NCBI GenBank assembly: GCA_016784735.1
Contig: JADHUC010000068.1
Span: 1 to 42,113, forward strand
Direction: 5' to 3'
DNA length: 42,113 nucleotides
Origin: Pirellulaceae bacterium
GTDB lineage: Bacteria > Planctomycetota > Planctomycetia > Pirellulales > Pirellulaceae
A model generated the notes under the pieces. The model worked only from the letters and a program-made list of their open reading frames with translations, was not told the DNA's origin and did not search any database. Every line of letters starts with the position of its first letter. The first letter of the stretch is position 1. The translations under genes were made by a program, and so were the position numbers. Positions 1 to 7,696 of this stretch are shown here, in pieces.

Positions 1-993
1 CGCGCGATCCCATACGTCAAAGCCACGAAGGGCCAAGGTGACGTCGCGGATCCCGCCCCGGTAGATGGCCGTGGCCAATGTTCCGACGAAGATCAACAAC
101 CCGGCGATGCCGGGCCACAGCCAAGTTGCCACTTGGGCTCTTGCCTGAGCGATCAGTCCAAGAAGAAACAACAATGCAGCGCACGCAATCCAGGCAATCA
201 GACATGTACCGTACAGCGTGCTTTGCCCCAGAGATTCCTGGACCGGGCCGGGCTGAGCACTGATCACCCAATAGCCCAACCCCGCCTGCACGATTGCGCC
301 TTTGGCCGCGATGCGCGCCCCCCAACGCCGAAGAAACTCGCTGGACTCGGCGCTCAGCCGCTTCGCCAAGCCCAGGAACATCATCCCCACGCCACCCACG
401 GTCAGCCCACCAAACATCATGAACAACCATCGCGGCATCACCGTGGGATCGCCGGAATTCAAATGAAACCCGAGTGCGTCCTCGCTGTACATCTCCCGCC
501 AGACGTCCGGCCGGATCATCAACGTCATGTTGGACGTGTAGATCAACCCGATCTTGACGGTAATCACCAGCCCGACCAGACCGATCCACCCCCAGGCTTT
601 ACCGCGGCCGGCACGGCTGGACATGTGGTACAAGCACATGTAGCTCATCATCAGCAGCAAGACGACCGAGATCCAAAACGTCCCGATCAACACGCTGCTG
701 GTGTAGAGGGCTCGGCCGTAAAGCACTTGGGCGAACAGCAACGGCGGCACACCGAGATTGATCACATATGTCATCAGAATTGGCAGTCTTGTCGCGACGG
801 CCCCTGATGCGTCAATCAGCACTTGATCTCCCCTTCGCCTCCCGCCGATTGCCCACAGACTGGCAACGACAAGCCCACCAACGAGCAACTGCAAAGCCAT
901 AAAATGCAGACTGACCGTCAGTATTTCCAGGGATTTGAAAAACCACACTGGAGCTGGTAGCGGAATCGGATCGACATGGGGGAATGAAGGCAC
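1..993 (-). CDS. polytopic inner-membrane protein, partial (3' end outside window)
   Basis: An open frame of 331 codons runs from a GTG at 993 to the window edge without a stop. The GTG is preceded by AGGAG at a spacing of about 7 bases, which decides the start. The protein begins VPSFPHVDPIPLPAPVW and then has about seven or eight hydrophobic stretches (for example residues 21-47, the stretch around YVINLGVPPLLFAQVLYG, and the stretch around LIGTFWISVVLLLMMSYM). Several His residues sit in or next to helices (SLHFMALQ, CLYHMSS), which would be compatible with a haem-bearing quinol or cytochrome-type membrane subunit, but I cannot assign a family. The hydrophobic periodicity and the good ribosome site make it a real gene; other reading frames here are shadows. 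Function not assigned. Confidence 0.72.
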   Translation of the reverse strand, partial: MPSFPHVDPIPLPAPVWFFKSLEILTVSLHFMALQLLVGGLVVASLWAIGGRRRGDQVLIDASGAVATRLPILMTYVINLGVPPLLFAQVLYGRALYTSSVLIGTFWISVVLLLMMSYMCLYHMSSRAGRGKAWGWIGLVGLVITVKIGLIYTSNMTLMIRPDVWREMYSEDALGFHLNSGDPTVMPRWLFMMFGGLTVGGVGMMFLGLAKRLSAESSEFLRRWGARIAAKGAIVQAGLGYWVISAQPGPVQESLGQSTLYGTCLIAWIACAALLFLLGLIAQARAQVATWLWPGIAGLLIFVGTLATAIYRGGIRDVTLALRGFDVWDRA

Positions 994-1338
994 CGTACGA
1001 CTCCTGTTCTTCCCAATTCAACCAATGAACACGCCAAAAGGGTGGTCAGTCGGTCCTCGTCATACAATACGCAACAGCGTTCTTTGATGGTAGAAACCAA
1101 TTTAACGTGACACGGAAGGACCCGCAATCGGATGATTGGAGAAGCCGAGTAGGATACCTGTAGGCGAGAATAGACGCCTGATGCCTCTGCATTGCAGATT
1201 CGTCTCGGCTAACGGAGTTCGCAAGAAGTCCAGGCTAAGTACCTCACCACAAGTTCTCGGAGATTGGACCGGTACTTAAGACAAACGTGAGGTGCATGGG
1301 AATCCGGTCTCGATTCCGACTTGCCTGGGGCTCTCCGG
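994..1338. other. intergenic region, 345 bp
   Basis: This stretch lies downstream of the sigma factor gene and upstream of the membrane protein, both read leftward. It must hold the leader, and probably the promoter, of the membrane protein. I see no palindromic repeat of the kinds found elsewhere in the window and no convincing small gene. Confidence 0.5.
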
Positions 1339-1971
1339 CTAACAGTTAACGACATCGTCCATGTGTGGTGTCAGCGTCTGCTGAATGTTGACTCGCGCTC
1401 GCCGGAGCAGCGATTTGAGGGCGTCTTGTGATGTGTCCAGCGCACGGGCCGTCGCTTCGTAGTTCATTCCTTGAAAATAGTACAGCGATACGGCTAGCCG
1501 CTGGCGAGCAGGGAGCCGAGCGATTGCGGTCCGTACCAAGCGTCGATCTTCGCCTCGCATGGCCGCCTGTATCGGCGTCTCGTAAGATGTCTCGACCCTC
1601 AAGTCGCGCAAAGGATCCGGCAGCGATCCATCGCCAGCGTTGCCAATCCTCTCCCGTCGCCTGGCGAAATAGCGGCGGGCGTTCGAGACGACGTTGTGGA
1701 CAATCGTATACAGCCATGTCGAGAACTTGGCTGTCACGACGTAGGTGTGGCGAGCGAGGTACACTCGCAAGAAAACTTCCTGGGTTAGATCCTCCGAGTG
1801 TCGATCGTGTCCCATCAAACGCGTGACCGCGCCGGTCACGCGTGGACGGTACCGCGTTGTCAGTTCGTCAAGTGCCGAAGGATCGCCCGCCTTGGCGCGC
1901 AGCATCAACTTTGCGTCGGGGTCATCCACCACGTCGCAAATCGCGGGATGTCCGTTTATTGCTGCAATCAT
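1339..1971 (-). CDS. ECF (RpoE-like) RNA polymerase sigma factor
   Basis: A sigma-70 family ECF factor that should direct RNA polymerase to a small regulon. Region 2 is visible as EDLTQEVFLRVY followed by AKFSTWLYTIVHNVVSNARR (the -10 binding and melting part). Region 4 is LPARQRLAVSLYYFQGMNYEATARAL plus the recognition helix SQDALKSLLRRAR. The total of about 210 residues is normal for an ECF factor. The frame is open to a TTG at 1995; I prefer the ATG at 1971 (protein MIAAINGHP), but neither start has a strong ribosome site. No anti-sigma gene lies next to it: upstream is a small helix-turn-helix-like gene and downstream a membrane protein, which could in principle serve as sensor. The sequence is clearly different from the two kinase-linked sigma factors further right. 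Confidence 0.9.
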   Translation of the reverse strand: MIAAINGHPAICDVVDDPDAKLMLRAKAGDPSALDELTTRYRPRVTGAVTRLMGHDRHSEDLTQEVFLRVYLARHTYVVTAKFSTWLYTIVHNVVSNARRYFARRRERIGNAGDGSLPDPLRDLRVETSYETPIQAAMRGEDRRLVRTAIARLPARQRLAVSLYYFQGMNYEATARALDTSQDALKSLLRRARVNIQQTLTPHMDDVVNC

Positions 1972-2043
1972 CTCGACTTCTTCTACATCTGACAAACGCC
2001 GGGGAAATGCCTAATTGGCCAAGCCCACCTTGCTATCGCACAC

Positions 2044-2103
2044 CAGCCCGAAGCGCGAGCGAGGGAACATGTTGCGACGAATCCCTCGCTGGCGCTTCGG
2101 GCT
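2044..2103. repeat. palindromic repeat, type AGCCCGAAGCG...CGCTTCGGGCT
   Basis: Inverted repeat with 22-bp arms (2044-2065 and 2082-2103), 21 of 22 positions pairing, and a 16-nt loop. It lies between the sigma factor and the small helix-turn-helix-like gene. From memory this kind of element is common between genes in planctomycete genomes. A diverged left half seems to lie inside the kinase gene at about 13415. Confidence 0.85.
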
Positions 2104-2143
2104 AGTGAATCCGCCGATTTCCCACCCAAGTACCACTGTCCAA

Positions 2144-2650
2144 CTAGTTGCCGTCGTCCGATTCTTGCTCCGATTCCCACAGCGCGATTGCCGCTTCTTC
2201 CCACTTCCGGATCAAATCCTCCGTGACGCCGACCTTCTTGGCCACTGCCCCGCGAGATACCTCGTTTCGCTGAGCCCGAGTCCTGCGCCAGACTCCGGAT
2301 TGAGGAAAAAACTCGAAGTTCCAGTCCGTCAGCGGGTTCTTGTTAATCGGTCCATTCACGCCAACTGCCAGCAGGGACTTGGGGGTCGGCTTGTCTTTCG
2401 AGTTCTCCGAGGAAGTCAGTGCAGCCTGCCAAGCCACGATGGCCTCCTCCGGGACTCCGACCTCCTGAGCCACCGTCGCACGAGACACGACTCGCGGGAG
2501 ACCTCGTCGGAAGTTTCCCTTGCTGTAGTACGATATGCGCGTCCAACGGTTGCCACGAGGACTGAACCGAAAATGCCATTCAACGAGCGGATCGGGATTG
2601 ACCTCTCCGCCGGGACCAACTGCCAACAATTCGAGTGCCTTCTCGTTCAT
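2144..2650 (-). CDS. small protein with two tandem helix-turn-helix-like modules
   Basis: 168 residues, not recognised as a named family. Two copies of one module are visible: residues about 8-78 and 92-158. Each begins with LLAVG, has an aromatic-rich part (VEWHFRFSPRGNRWTR in the first, TDWNFEFFPQSGVWRRTR in the second), and ends with VSRxxVAxxVGVxEExIxxW, which looks like a short helix-turn-helix (SRATVAQEVGVPEEAIVAW and SRGAVAKKVGVTEDLIRKW). The ATG overlaps the stop of the preceding propeller gene as ATGA (2647-2650), so translation is probably coupled. The tail is acidic. A nucleic-acid or protein binding role is an inference from the helix pattern only. No signal peptide is seen, so it should be cytoplasmic although its partner gene is exported. 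Confidence 0.75.
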   Translation of the reverse strand: MNEKALELLAVGPGGEVNPDPLVEWHFRFSPRGNRWTRISYYSKGNFRRGLPRVVSRATVAQEVGVPEEAIVAWQAALTSSENSKDKPTPKSLLAVGVNGPINKNPLTDWNFEFFPQSGVWRRTRAQRNEVSRGAVAKKVGVTEDLIRKWEEAAIALWESEQESDDGN

Positions 2651-4017
2651 TCGCCCTTGCTGACGCAGTATAGATTCTTCGAGGACCGGATAAACAACTC
2701 GCCATCGCTGATGGCCGGCGTCGCGCTGAAATCGCCGTCGTCTGACTCAAAGCGGTTCTGCGCCAGTTCCTCGAACGTCGTCCCCAACTTTACCACGACG
2801 GCCGTGCCGGAGCGTCTGACGAAGTACATTTTCCCATCGGCCACCACGGGCGACGAGTAATCCTGACCGCCCATTCCGCCGCCGAAACCTCGGCGGCCAC
2901 CGCCGCGACCTGACCGCGCACCCCTGCCTGGTTCTGCCGAGGCGGCCGCGCCGGCGAGTCGCGACTGATAGACCTGTTCGCCCGTCTTGGCGTCGATACA
3001 GTTAGCGATGCCGCCGCTGATCCAGTAGATGCGGCCTTCGTACAGTATGGGTGTTCCAATGCGCGACCGCTCGTTTGCGGTCCAGACAACATGTGTCTTC
3101 GTTACGTCGTCTTTCCCTCCAGCGCGGACGGCGACTGCGCCGCCACCACGCGGGCCTCGCTCGACGGCGTAAACCGTGTCGCCGCCAACGATGAGGCTGG
3201 AGCACATCGAGTCGGACTGGACAGCCTCGCAATACCAGCGCAATTTGCCGTCATCGGGGTTGAATCCCCAAACCTCGTAGGGAACGGCCAACACGAGATC
3301 CTGTCGACCGTCACCGACGTCGACTAGGATCGGGGTACCCCACGTCGACGCGAAGCCGCCGGCCTCCTGCTTCCAGACCTCTTCGCCCGTGTCTTTGTTC
3401 AACGCCACCAACGCCTGGTTCTCGATAGATGCCGTCACAATGACCAGGTTCTTGTACAGAATGGGACTCGATGCGGAACCCCATCCACGGCGATCTCTTT
3501 CTGTGCCGACACTCGTCTGCCAAAGCTTGTTGCCATCCAGATCAAAGGCCAGCACGCCCGTTATTCCATAGAATACGTACACACGCTCGCCATCAGAAAC
3601 CGGTGTGTGTGACGTGTAACCGTGTTGCGTAAACATCCCGCGGAAATCGTCCTCCGGAAGCACGGCGTCGGTTGTCGTTGACCAAATCGTCTTGCCGGTC
3701 TCGCGGTCGACGCAGACCAAATGACGCTTTAAGTCTTTCTGGTCGCCGGGAGCACCGCGATCCGTGCCATAGCCACTCCAACAGGTCACATACACGCGCC
3801 CACCAACGACAATGGGGCTCGACGAACCCGGCCCCGGCAGCGGGACCTTCCATTTCAGATTCTCCGAATCGCTCCAAGTGACGGGGGTCGGCGTGTCATC
3901 CGGACTCAAGCCCGATCCATCCGGCCCACGAAACCGAGACCAATCGTCCGCATCGCAAAAGCCGACAAGCGAAACCACGAAAACGGTTGTCAAACACATC
4001 GCTAATTGTCGTTTCAT
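2647..4017 (-). CDS. secreted PQQ-type beta-propeller protein
   Basis: 456 residues from ATG 4017, preceded by AAGGG at about 8 bases. The frame stays open to 4155, but that extension is translated palindromic repeat and should be left out. A signal peptide (MKRQLAMCLTTVFVVSLVGF) is followed by DDWSRFRGPDGSGLS, the usual start of planctomycete WD40-like/PQQ propellers. Several blades show the pattern of GxxLVALNKDTGEEVWKQ or CIDAKTGEQVYQSRL with a W or F after 'G'. A Gly/Arg-rich insert (GRGARSGRGGGRRGFGGGMGG) sits in the last third. No catalytic residues of PQQ dehydrogenases are evident, so it is more likely a binding or scaffold propeller outside the cytoplasmic membrane. It is start-stop coupled to the downstream helix-turn-helix-like gene. 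Confidence 0.88.
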   Translation of the reverse strand: MKRQLAMCLTTVFVVSLVGFCDADDWSRFRGPDGSGLSPDDTPTPVTWSDSENLKWKVPLPGPGSSSPIVVGGRVYVTCWSGYGTDRGAPGDQKDLKRHLVCVDRETGKTIWSTTTDAVLPEDDFRGMFTQHGYTSHTPVSDGERVYVFYGITGVLAFDLDGNKLWQTSVGTERDRRGWGSASSPILYKNLVIVTASIENQALVALNKDTGEEVWKQEAGGFASTWGTPILVDVGDGRQDLVLAVPYEVWGFNPDDGKLRWYCEAVQSDSMCSSLIVGGDTVYAVERGPRGGGAVAVRAGGKDDVTKTHVVWTANERSRIGTPILYEGRIYWISGGIANCIDAKTGEQVYQSRLAGAAASAEPGRGARSGRGGGRRGFGGGMGGQDYSSPVVADGKMYFVRRSGTAVVVKLGTTFEELAQNRFESDDGDFSATPAISDGELFIRSSKNLYCVSKGE

Positions 4018-4065
4018 CAGACAAGCCCTTACCGAGATGAGAATATGCGAAAGATCTGCCCGCGC

Positions 4066-4135
4066 GTGGGGCACGTTTCTAACGTGCCGGACCTCAACAG
4101 CTTCTAGACATTGGCACGTTAGAAACGTGCCCCAC
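4066..4135. repeat. nested palindromic repeat, type GTGGGGCACGTT...AACGTGCCCCAC
   Basis: Two 23-bp arms (4066-4088 and 4113-4135) are inverted copies of each other, and each arm is itself a small palindrome (GGCACGTT-TCT-AACGTGCC). A second copy lies at 12643-12700, in front of a kinase gene. Both copies give open N-terminal extensions to the gene that follows, which can mislead start calling. Confidence 0.92.
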
Positions 4136-4176
4136 ATTCGCGGAGTTGCGATCAACCGGCCGACACTAGAAAGACT

Positions 4177-4230
4177 GACCGCCCTTCGCCGGCATCGTGG
4201 TGCCGCACAAGGCCGTTACGAAGGGCGGTC
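4177..4230 (-). terminator. hairpin downstream of the Spy-like gene, probable terminator
   Basis: Perfect 12-bp arms GACCGCCCTTCG (4177-4188) and CGAAGGGCGGTC (4219-4230), with a smaller hairpin in the loop. It begins about 25 bases after the stop of the minus-strand gene ending at 4256 and is followed on that strand by a T-rich stretch (TCTTTCT). It could equally be another dispersed palindrome. Confidence 0.6.
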
Positions 4231-4255
4231 GGAGGCTGTCGACTACTCGTCTACC

Positions 4256-5005
4256 TTAAGTGTTCGAGGCGGGACGTTGCGGTCGTTGACCGCCTTGGCC
4301 TCGTCCACCGCCGCGGCGTCCGCCGCCACGAGTGCGTTCCGGCATCTCGAACTTTTCGCCTTTCATTCCCTCGAACTGCTTCTTCTGCTCGGCCGTCAGC
4401 ACGCCAAGCACTTTCCCGTCTGCCTCTTTCCGCATTTCCTGCATCTTCTCGCGGACACCTTCACGGTTGCCGCCTTGGAACAGCTCTCGCATGCGGGTTC
4501 CCATGGACTCCCTGTTCGCGGTGCTCACCTCATCCAGCTTCTTCTTCTGAGCGTCGGTGATCTTCAATTCCTTGGCTACTTCCGGATCGGTCAATGCCGA
4601 TGTGCCGCGTTGCTGCAGGGCGATTTCCTTCAGCCGCTTGATTTGAGGCGGCAGCAAGATTTCTTCCAGCTTGGCATTCCCGGCCTTGGCTTCCTTTTCC
4701 CGCCTCTCACGCATCTGGGCGAAGAGCTTATCTCGCTCCGCCTCGGACATGTTGCGGAAATCAGGGCGCTGTCCGCCTTCACGGCCAGCGCGAATCTCTT
4801 CGGCGGCTTTGTCGATTTCCGCCTTTTGATCATCAACAACTTCGATTTCCTTCTGGACCGCTTCATTCTGCGCCAGGCTCAGCAGATTGGTCCCACCGCG
4901 GGATCCGCCACGCATGCCGCGCCCGCCGGGCTGCGCCAGTGCGACTGTGCCGACACAAAGTGCCACCATGCCAGTCGCAGCAAAAAGTAAAAGTGAACGT
5001 CTCAT
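4256..5005 (-). CDS. secreted Spy/CpxP-like, LTxxQ-type protein with Gly/Arg-rich ends
   Basis: 249 residues from ATG 5005, chosen because AGGA precedes it at 6 bases; the frame is open to 5047. Signal peptide MRRSLLLFAATGMVALCVGTVALA, then a short Gly/Arg-rich segment (QPGGRGMRGGSRGG). A highly charged helical region follows with repeated motifs of the kind seen in Spy/CpxP/zinc-resistance proteins: LKITDAQKKKLDEV near the middle and LGVLTAEQKKQFEGM near the end. The C-terminus is again Gly/Arg-rich. The likely place is the periplasm, as a chaperone-like or stress-sensing protein; that role is inferred from the family pattern. The downstream hairpin suggests that its transcript ends before the propeller gene. 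Confidence 0.82.
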   Translation of the reverse strand: MRRSLLLFAATGMVALCVGTVALAQPGGRGMRGGSRGGTNLLSLAQNEAVQKEIEVVDDQKAEIDKAAEEIRAGREGGQRPDFRNMSEAERDKLFAQMRERREKEAKAGNAKLEEILLPPQIKRLKEIALQQRGTSALTDPEVAKELKITDAQKKKLDEVSTANRESMGTRMRELFQGGNREGVREKMQEMRKEADGKVLGVLTAEQKKQFEGMKGEKFEMPERTRGGGRRGGGRGQGGQRPQRPASNT

Positions 5006-5072
5006 ACCTTGTCCTTTCATAAAACAAGTAACTACGGAGATACACAAAACACTTGGGGCCTCACTCTGTCAA

Positions 5073-5093
5073 ATGCTCGCACCGTGCGAGCAT
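5073..5093 (-). terminator. short palindrome between DUF3179 and Spy-like genes
   Basis: ATGCTCGCAC (5073-5082) and GTGCGAGCAT (5084-5093) pair perfectly around a single base. It lies about 24 bases after the DUF3179 stop. There is no T tract, so it may be a protein-binding palindrome rather than a terminator. Confidence 0.4.
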
Positions 5094-5108
5094 CTCTGGG
5101 TCTCCTTG

Positions 5109-5138
5109 GCTCGTCTTCAGTCGCTGACGAAGACGAGC
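5109..5138 (-). terminator. hairpin overlapping the stop codon of the DUF3179 gene
   Basis: GCTCGTCTTC (5109-5118) pairs with GAAGACGAGC (5129-5138). The TGA at 5117-5119 lies in the left arm, so the hairpin contains the last codons and the stop. No T run follows. It could affect the 3' end of the message or termination of translation. Confidence 0.4.
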
Positions 5139-5689
5139 GTGTTCGGGTGACGCGATGTCCAATGTCCCATGCCGGTTCGCTCAAACGGGTAATCTTCGAG
5201 AGGCAGTTCCTCACAAGTTTGGGGATATCTGTTTCCTCCGAACAAATAAAGCAAGTGACCGTTCTCGTCCAACCCGCCTACGTCCAAAGGGATAGCGTGA
5301 TCGCGATTCGTCCACGTGAGCACTCGCACCTGGTCGGCCCGGTCGCAATAGGTCACAGAAACGGGCACGCCGTCGAAAACGTCGTTGACAATGTGGAGAT
5401 CAACAACGGACAGTAGTTTGATGGGATACGCACGGTAGACTCCGTTGACACAGATCCCAATCACTTCCGCGTTCTCGGAAAACCCGGCGTCCGCTGGTTT
5501 CTTGAATTTTGGCCGCTTGACGCCGACGTAGTCCGACTCGACGGTCATGACGAAGCCCTCAGGCTCCGCTTGCTGCGCTTCCGGTTGAGGGTCGTCCGTC
5601 AACGATAACCACCGTGCGCATGCATAGACACAGACTCCTGCGAACAGGATGGTCGCGATGCCAAAGCAGACAGCACACGTTCGCTTCAT
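5117..5689 (-). CDS. DUF3179 domain protein, membrane-anchored or exported
   Basis: 190 residues. An N-terminal hydrophobic stretch (CAVCFGIATILFAGVCVYAC, residues 5-24) would be a signal anchor. The rest matches the core of DUF3179: VIGICVNGVYRAYPIKLLSVVDLHIVNDVFDGVPVSVTYCDRADQVRV. In typical members the segment after VTYC reads as PLCxS(A/G) and is followed by a longer domain; here it reads CDRADQ and the protein ends early with a FERTGMGHWTSRHPNTLVFVSD tail, so it is a short or diverged member. The function of the family is not known. It lies 111 bases upstream of the Spy-like gene on the same strand. The ribosome site is weak, so the start is less certain. Confidence 0.82.
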   Translation of the reverse strand: MKRTCAVCFGIATILFAGVCVYACARWLSLTDDPQPEAQQAEPEGFVMTVESDYVGVKRPKFKKPADAGFSENAEVIGICVNGVYRAYPIKLLSVVDLHIVNDVFDGVPVSVTYCDRADQVRVLTWTNRDHAIPLDVGGLDENGHLLYLFGGNRYPQTCEELPLEDYPFERTGMGHWTSRHPNTLVFVSD

Positions 5690-5993
5690 TCAAGTTGTTC
5701 CCACGACGTTATTTGCACCGCAGAAAACGGGGATAGCAGGCACTTTCCTTGGTGGCGCGCCGGCCGAGCGCGGAAAACGACTAGGATAGTAAACGGAAAC
5801 GCGCCGGGCCCGTCCACAGAAACGACAGAAGATTCCACGGCATTTTCCCCGTGGATAACACCCCTCCTATCGGGGCGGATCCTGGCTTGGTAGGTCCCGC
5901 CTGTCGGGCGGGACCTCGATCCGCGGACGGCTGGGTTTGCCGGACCAGGTTCCACCGGGCAGGCGCCAGGTCCCGTCCGGCAGACGGGACCTA
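5690..5993. other. intergenic region, 304 bp, with a two-hairpin repeat
   Basis: Between the ABC ATPase stop and the DUF3179 start. The right third (5890-5993) is repeat DNA, listed separately. The rest should hold the DUF3179 promoter. An 89-codon minus frame across it is mostly translated repeat and is not called. Confidence 0.5.
5890..5993. repeat. palindromic repeat, type TAGGTCCCG...CGGGACCTA, two hairpins
   Basis: Left hairpin AGGTCCCGCC (5892-5901) with GGCGGGACCT (5907-5916); right hairpin AGGTCCCGTC (5968-5977) with GACGGGACCT (5983-5992). The outer ends make a larger inverted repeat. The element stops one base before the stop codon of the ATPase gene (CTA at 5994-5996 on the plus strand), so it may also end that transcript. 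Confidence 0.88.
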
Positions 5994-6707
5994 CTATTCG
6001 GCCGTGACGCTGGTTGGGGCCTGCTTTTGTAGCACGTCGGATTCGATGAGCCCGTCCGACAGCCGCAGCACTCGTTTGACGCGCGCGGCGACATGGTCTT
6101 CGTGCGTGACCAAGATAATCGTCTTGCCTTGGTTGTTCAGTCTCTCGAACACTTCGAGGATCTCTTGGGTGGTGGCCGAGTCCAGGTTTCCGGTGGGTTC
6201 GTCCGCGAGAATGAAGAAAGGATCGTTGGCCAGGCTGCGGGCGATGGCCACACGCTGCTGTTGTCCACCGGACAATTCCGTGGGTCGATGCTTCAGGCGG
6301 TCCCCAAGGCCAACCATGTCGGCCAATTGGCGACAGCGGCGGCGATTGGCGGCGTTCAGGCGGCCTTGGTAGTAAAGCGGTACCTCGATGTTCTCGGCGA
6401 CGGTAAGCTGGGGAATCAAGTTGTAGGACTGGAAGACAAACCCGATATTCCCCGCGCGAACCTCCGACAGTTGGTTGTCGTTCAAGCTGGCAACGTTCTG
6501 ATCACCGAGAAAATAGCTGCCTCCCGTGGGACGGTCGAGGCAGCCAAGAAGATTGAGCAAAGTGCTCTTGCCCGATCCGGAAGGCCCCATGATGGCCATG
6601 TACTCGCCGTTCTTCACGCCGAACGTCACACCGCGCAAGGCGCGCACTGTTTCTCCCTTCAGCACGTAGTCCTTGCGCAGATTGTCGACGCCCAGTGCAT
6701 AACTCAT
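5994..6707 (-). CDS. ABC transporter ATP-binding protein, LolD/MacB type
   Basis: 237 residues from ATG 6707, preceded by GGGAG at 7 bases; the frame is open to 6734. It hydrolyses ATP to drive the MacB-like permease encoded two genes upstream. Walker A is GPSGSGKST (residues 41-49), the Q-loop is in GFVFQSYNLIP, the signature is LSGGQ (145-149), Walker B is ILADEP (166-171), and the H-loop is in TIILVTHEDHVA. This is the class of ATPases that work with FtsX-type permeases for mechanotransmission or lipoprotein and small-molecule export. It is the last gene of the export operon (adaptor, permease, Gly-rich membrane protein, ATPase) and starts 37 bases after the Gly-rich gene. Confidence 0.95.
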   Translation of the reverse strand: MSYALGVDNLRKDYVLKGETVRALRGVTFGVKNGEYMAIMGPSGSGKSTLLNLLGCLDRPTGGSYFLGDQNVASLNDNQLSEVRAGNIGFVFQSYNLIPQLTVAENIEVPLYYQGRLNAANRRRCRQLADMVGLGDRLKHRPTELSGGQQQRVAIARSLANDPFFILADEPTGNLDSATTQEILEVFERLNNQGKTIILVTHEDHVAARVKRVLRLSDGLIESDVLQKQAPTSVTAE

Positions 6708-6743
6708 CGAACGGCTCCCGTACGGAATCGCCAACGCGACCGA

Positions 6744-7664
6744 CTACTCCTTTGGCGTTTCCGGTTGATCTGTGGTCGTCTCCTCCGGTGCGGCTTCTCC
6801 GGCCTCGGTCTCCGCGGCCTCGGTCTCCGCGGCCTCAGTCTCCGCGGGATCGGCTTCCTTGGGTTCGGTCTCCGCGGCAGGTGCATCCGCCGCCGGACCA
6901 CCGAGTCGTCCGAGTAGCGCATCCAGGGCTTCCGCGTTTTGTTCCTCAGCGAACGGATTCGCATCTTCGGCCTGTTCGCCGCCACCGCCGGGTCCACCGC
7001 CGCCAGGACCACCGCCGCCGGGTCCGCCACCTCGTCCGCCACGTGCGCCGCGAGGCAGGCCAACGGCCTCCTGCTTGGCTTTCTGGTCCTCGTCGAACAC
7101 GGCGAGAATCTCTTCGTTCAGGGCAGTCGCGTCTTCGTCCGTCATCGTCTCTTGCGATTTGATCTTGCCGAGAATCTCGGCCAACGCGGTCCCTTGTTCG
7201 TCGGTTAGGTTCATCGCAACGTCACCTGTTAGCAAATCGACCTTGCGAACGAGCATCGTGAGTTGACGTTTCGGCGAAGGACCGCGGCCACCGCCCATAC
7301 CACCGCCTGGGCCCCCCATACCGCCGCCTGGGCCCCCCATACCGCCGCCCGGGCCGCCCATGCCGCCGCCAGGGCCACCCATACCGCCCATACCCATTCC
7401 ACCTCCCTCGTCCATGCCTTCCTCGCTATCCCCACCCAGATCGCCCTCAAGGGGGTCACTGTACGACTTTACAATGTCATAGCCCAACGTCTGAACAACG
7501 GCGGCTGCTCCGGCGGCACCCAAGAGGATGCCGACCAGGCCCGATATGAACCAAATGGCGAGATCCTTTTCTGCTCGCTGCTGTCGGGCGACCAAAATGA
7601 TCACAAATACGGTCGCCAGGGTGACGACCAGCACGTACGTACCCATCGTTGTGTAGGACAACAT
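6744..7664 (-). CDS. Gly-rich two-helix membrane protein inside the export operon
   Basis: 306 residues from ATG 7664, with AAGGAGAG just upstream; an alternative ATG at 7700 overlaps the permease stop. Two hydrophobic helices are visible near the start (YVLVVTLATVFVIILVA and IWFISGLVGILLGAAGAAAV). Then come four tandem MGGPGGG units, a helical middle part (RQLTMLVRKVDLLTGDVAMNLTDEQGTALAEIL, with a TDEQ motif like that of the Spy/LTxxQ group), a second Gly-rich run, and a tail of repeated TEAAE units. No known family was recognised. Its place between permease and ATPase, with tight spacing, says that it is made with the transporter; an accessory or regulatory role is an inference. Confidence 0.8.
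   Translation of the reverse strand: MLSYTTMGTYVLVVTLATVFVIILVARQQRAEKDLAIWFISGLVGILLGAAGAAAVVQTLGYDIVKSYSDPLEGDLGGDSEEGMDEGGGMGMGGMGGPGGGMGGPGGGMGGPGGGMGGPGGGMGGGRGPSPKRQLTMLVRKVDLLTGDVAMNLTDEQGTALAEILGKIKSQETMTDEDATALNEEILAVFDEDQKAKQEAVGLPRGARGGRGGGPGGGGPGGGGPGGGGEQAEDANPFAEEQNAEALDALLGRLGGPAADAPAAETEPKEADPAETEAAETEAAETEAGEAAPEETTTDQPETPKE
7297..7383 (-). repeat. four 21-bp tandem repeats coding MGGPGGG
   Basis: In-frame tandem copies of a 21-bp unit inside the Gly-rich membrane protein gene. The copies differ by a few third-position changes. Being in frame with period 21, copy number can change without a frameshift. Confidence 0.85.
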
Positions 7665-7696
7665 CTTTCTCTCCTTCGTGTTAGAGACACAGGGTA

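Noticed and set aside
133..807. 224-codon plus-strand frame opposite the membrane protein
   Set aside because: The minus-strand frame from GTG 993 has a good ribosome site and clear transmembrane periodicity; the plus frame is rich in His, Pro and Gln as expected for a shadow.
2647..4155. Longer N-terminus of the PQQ-propeller gene (46 extra residues)
   Set aside because: The extension reads through the GTGGGGCACGTT palindrome at 4066-4135; the ATG at 4017 has a ribosome site and is followed directly by a signal peptide.
5686..5955. 89-codon minus frame before the DUF3179 gene
   Set aside because: Half of it is translated repeat (5890-5993) and it lacks a ribosome site.
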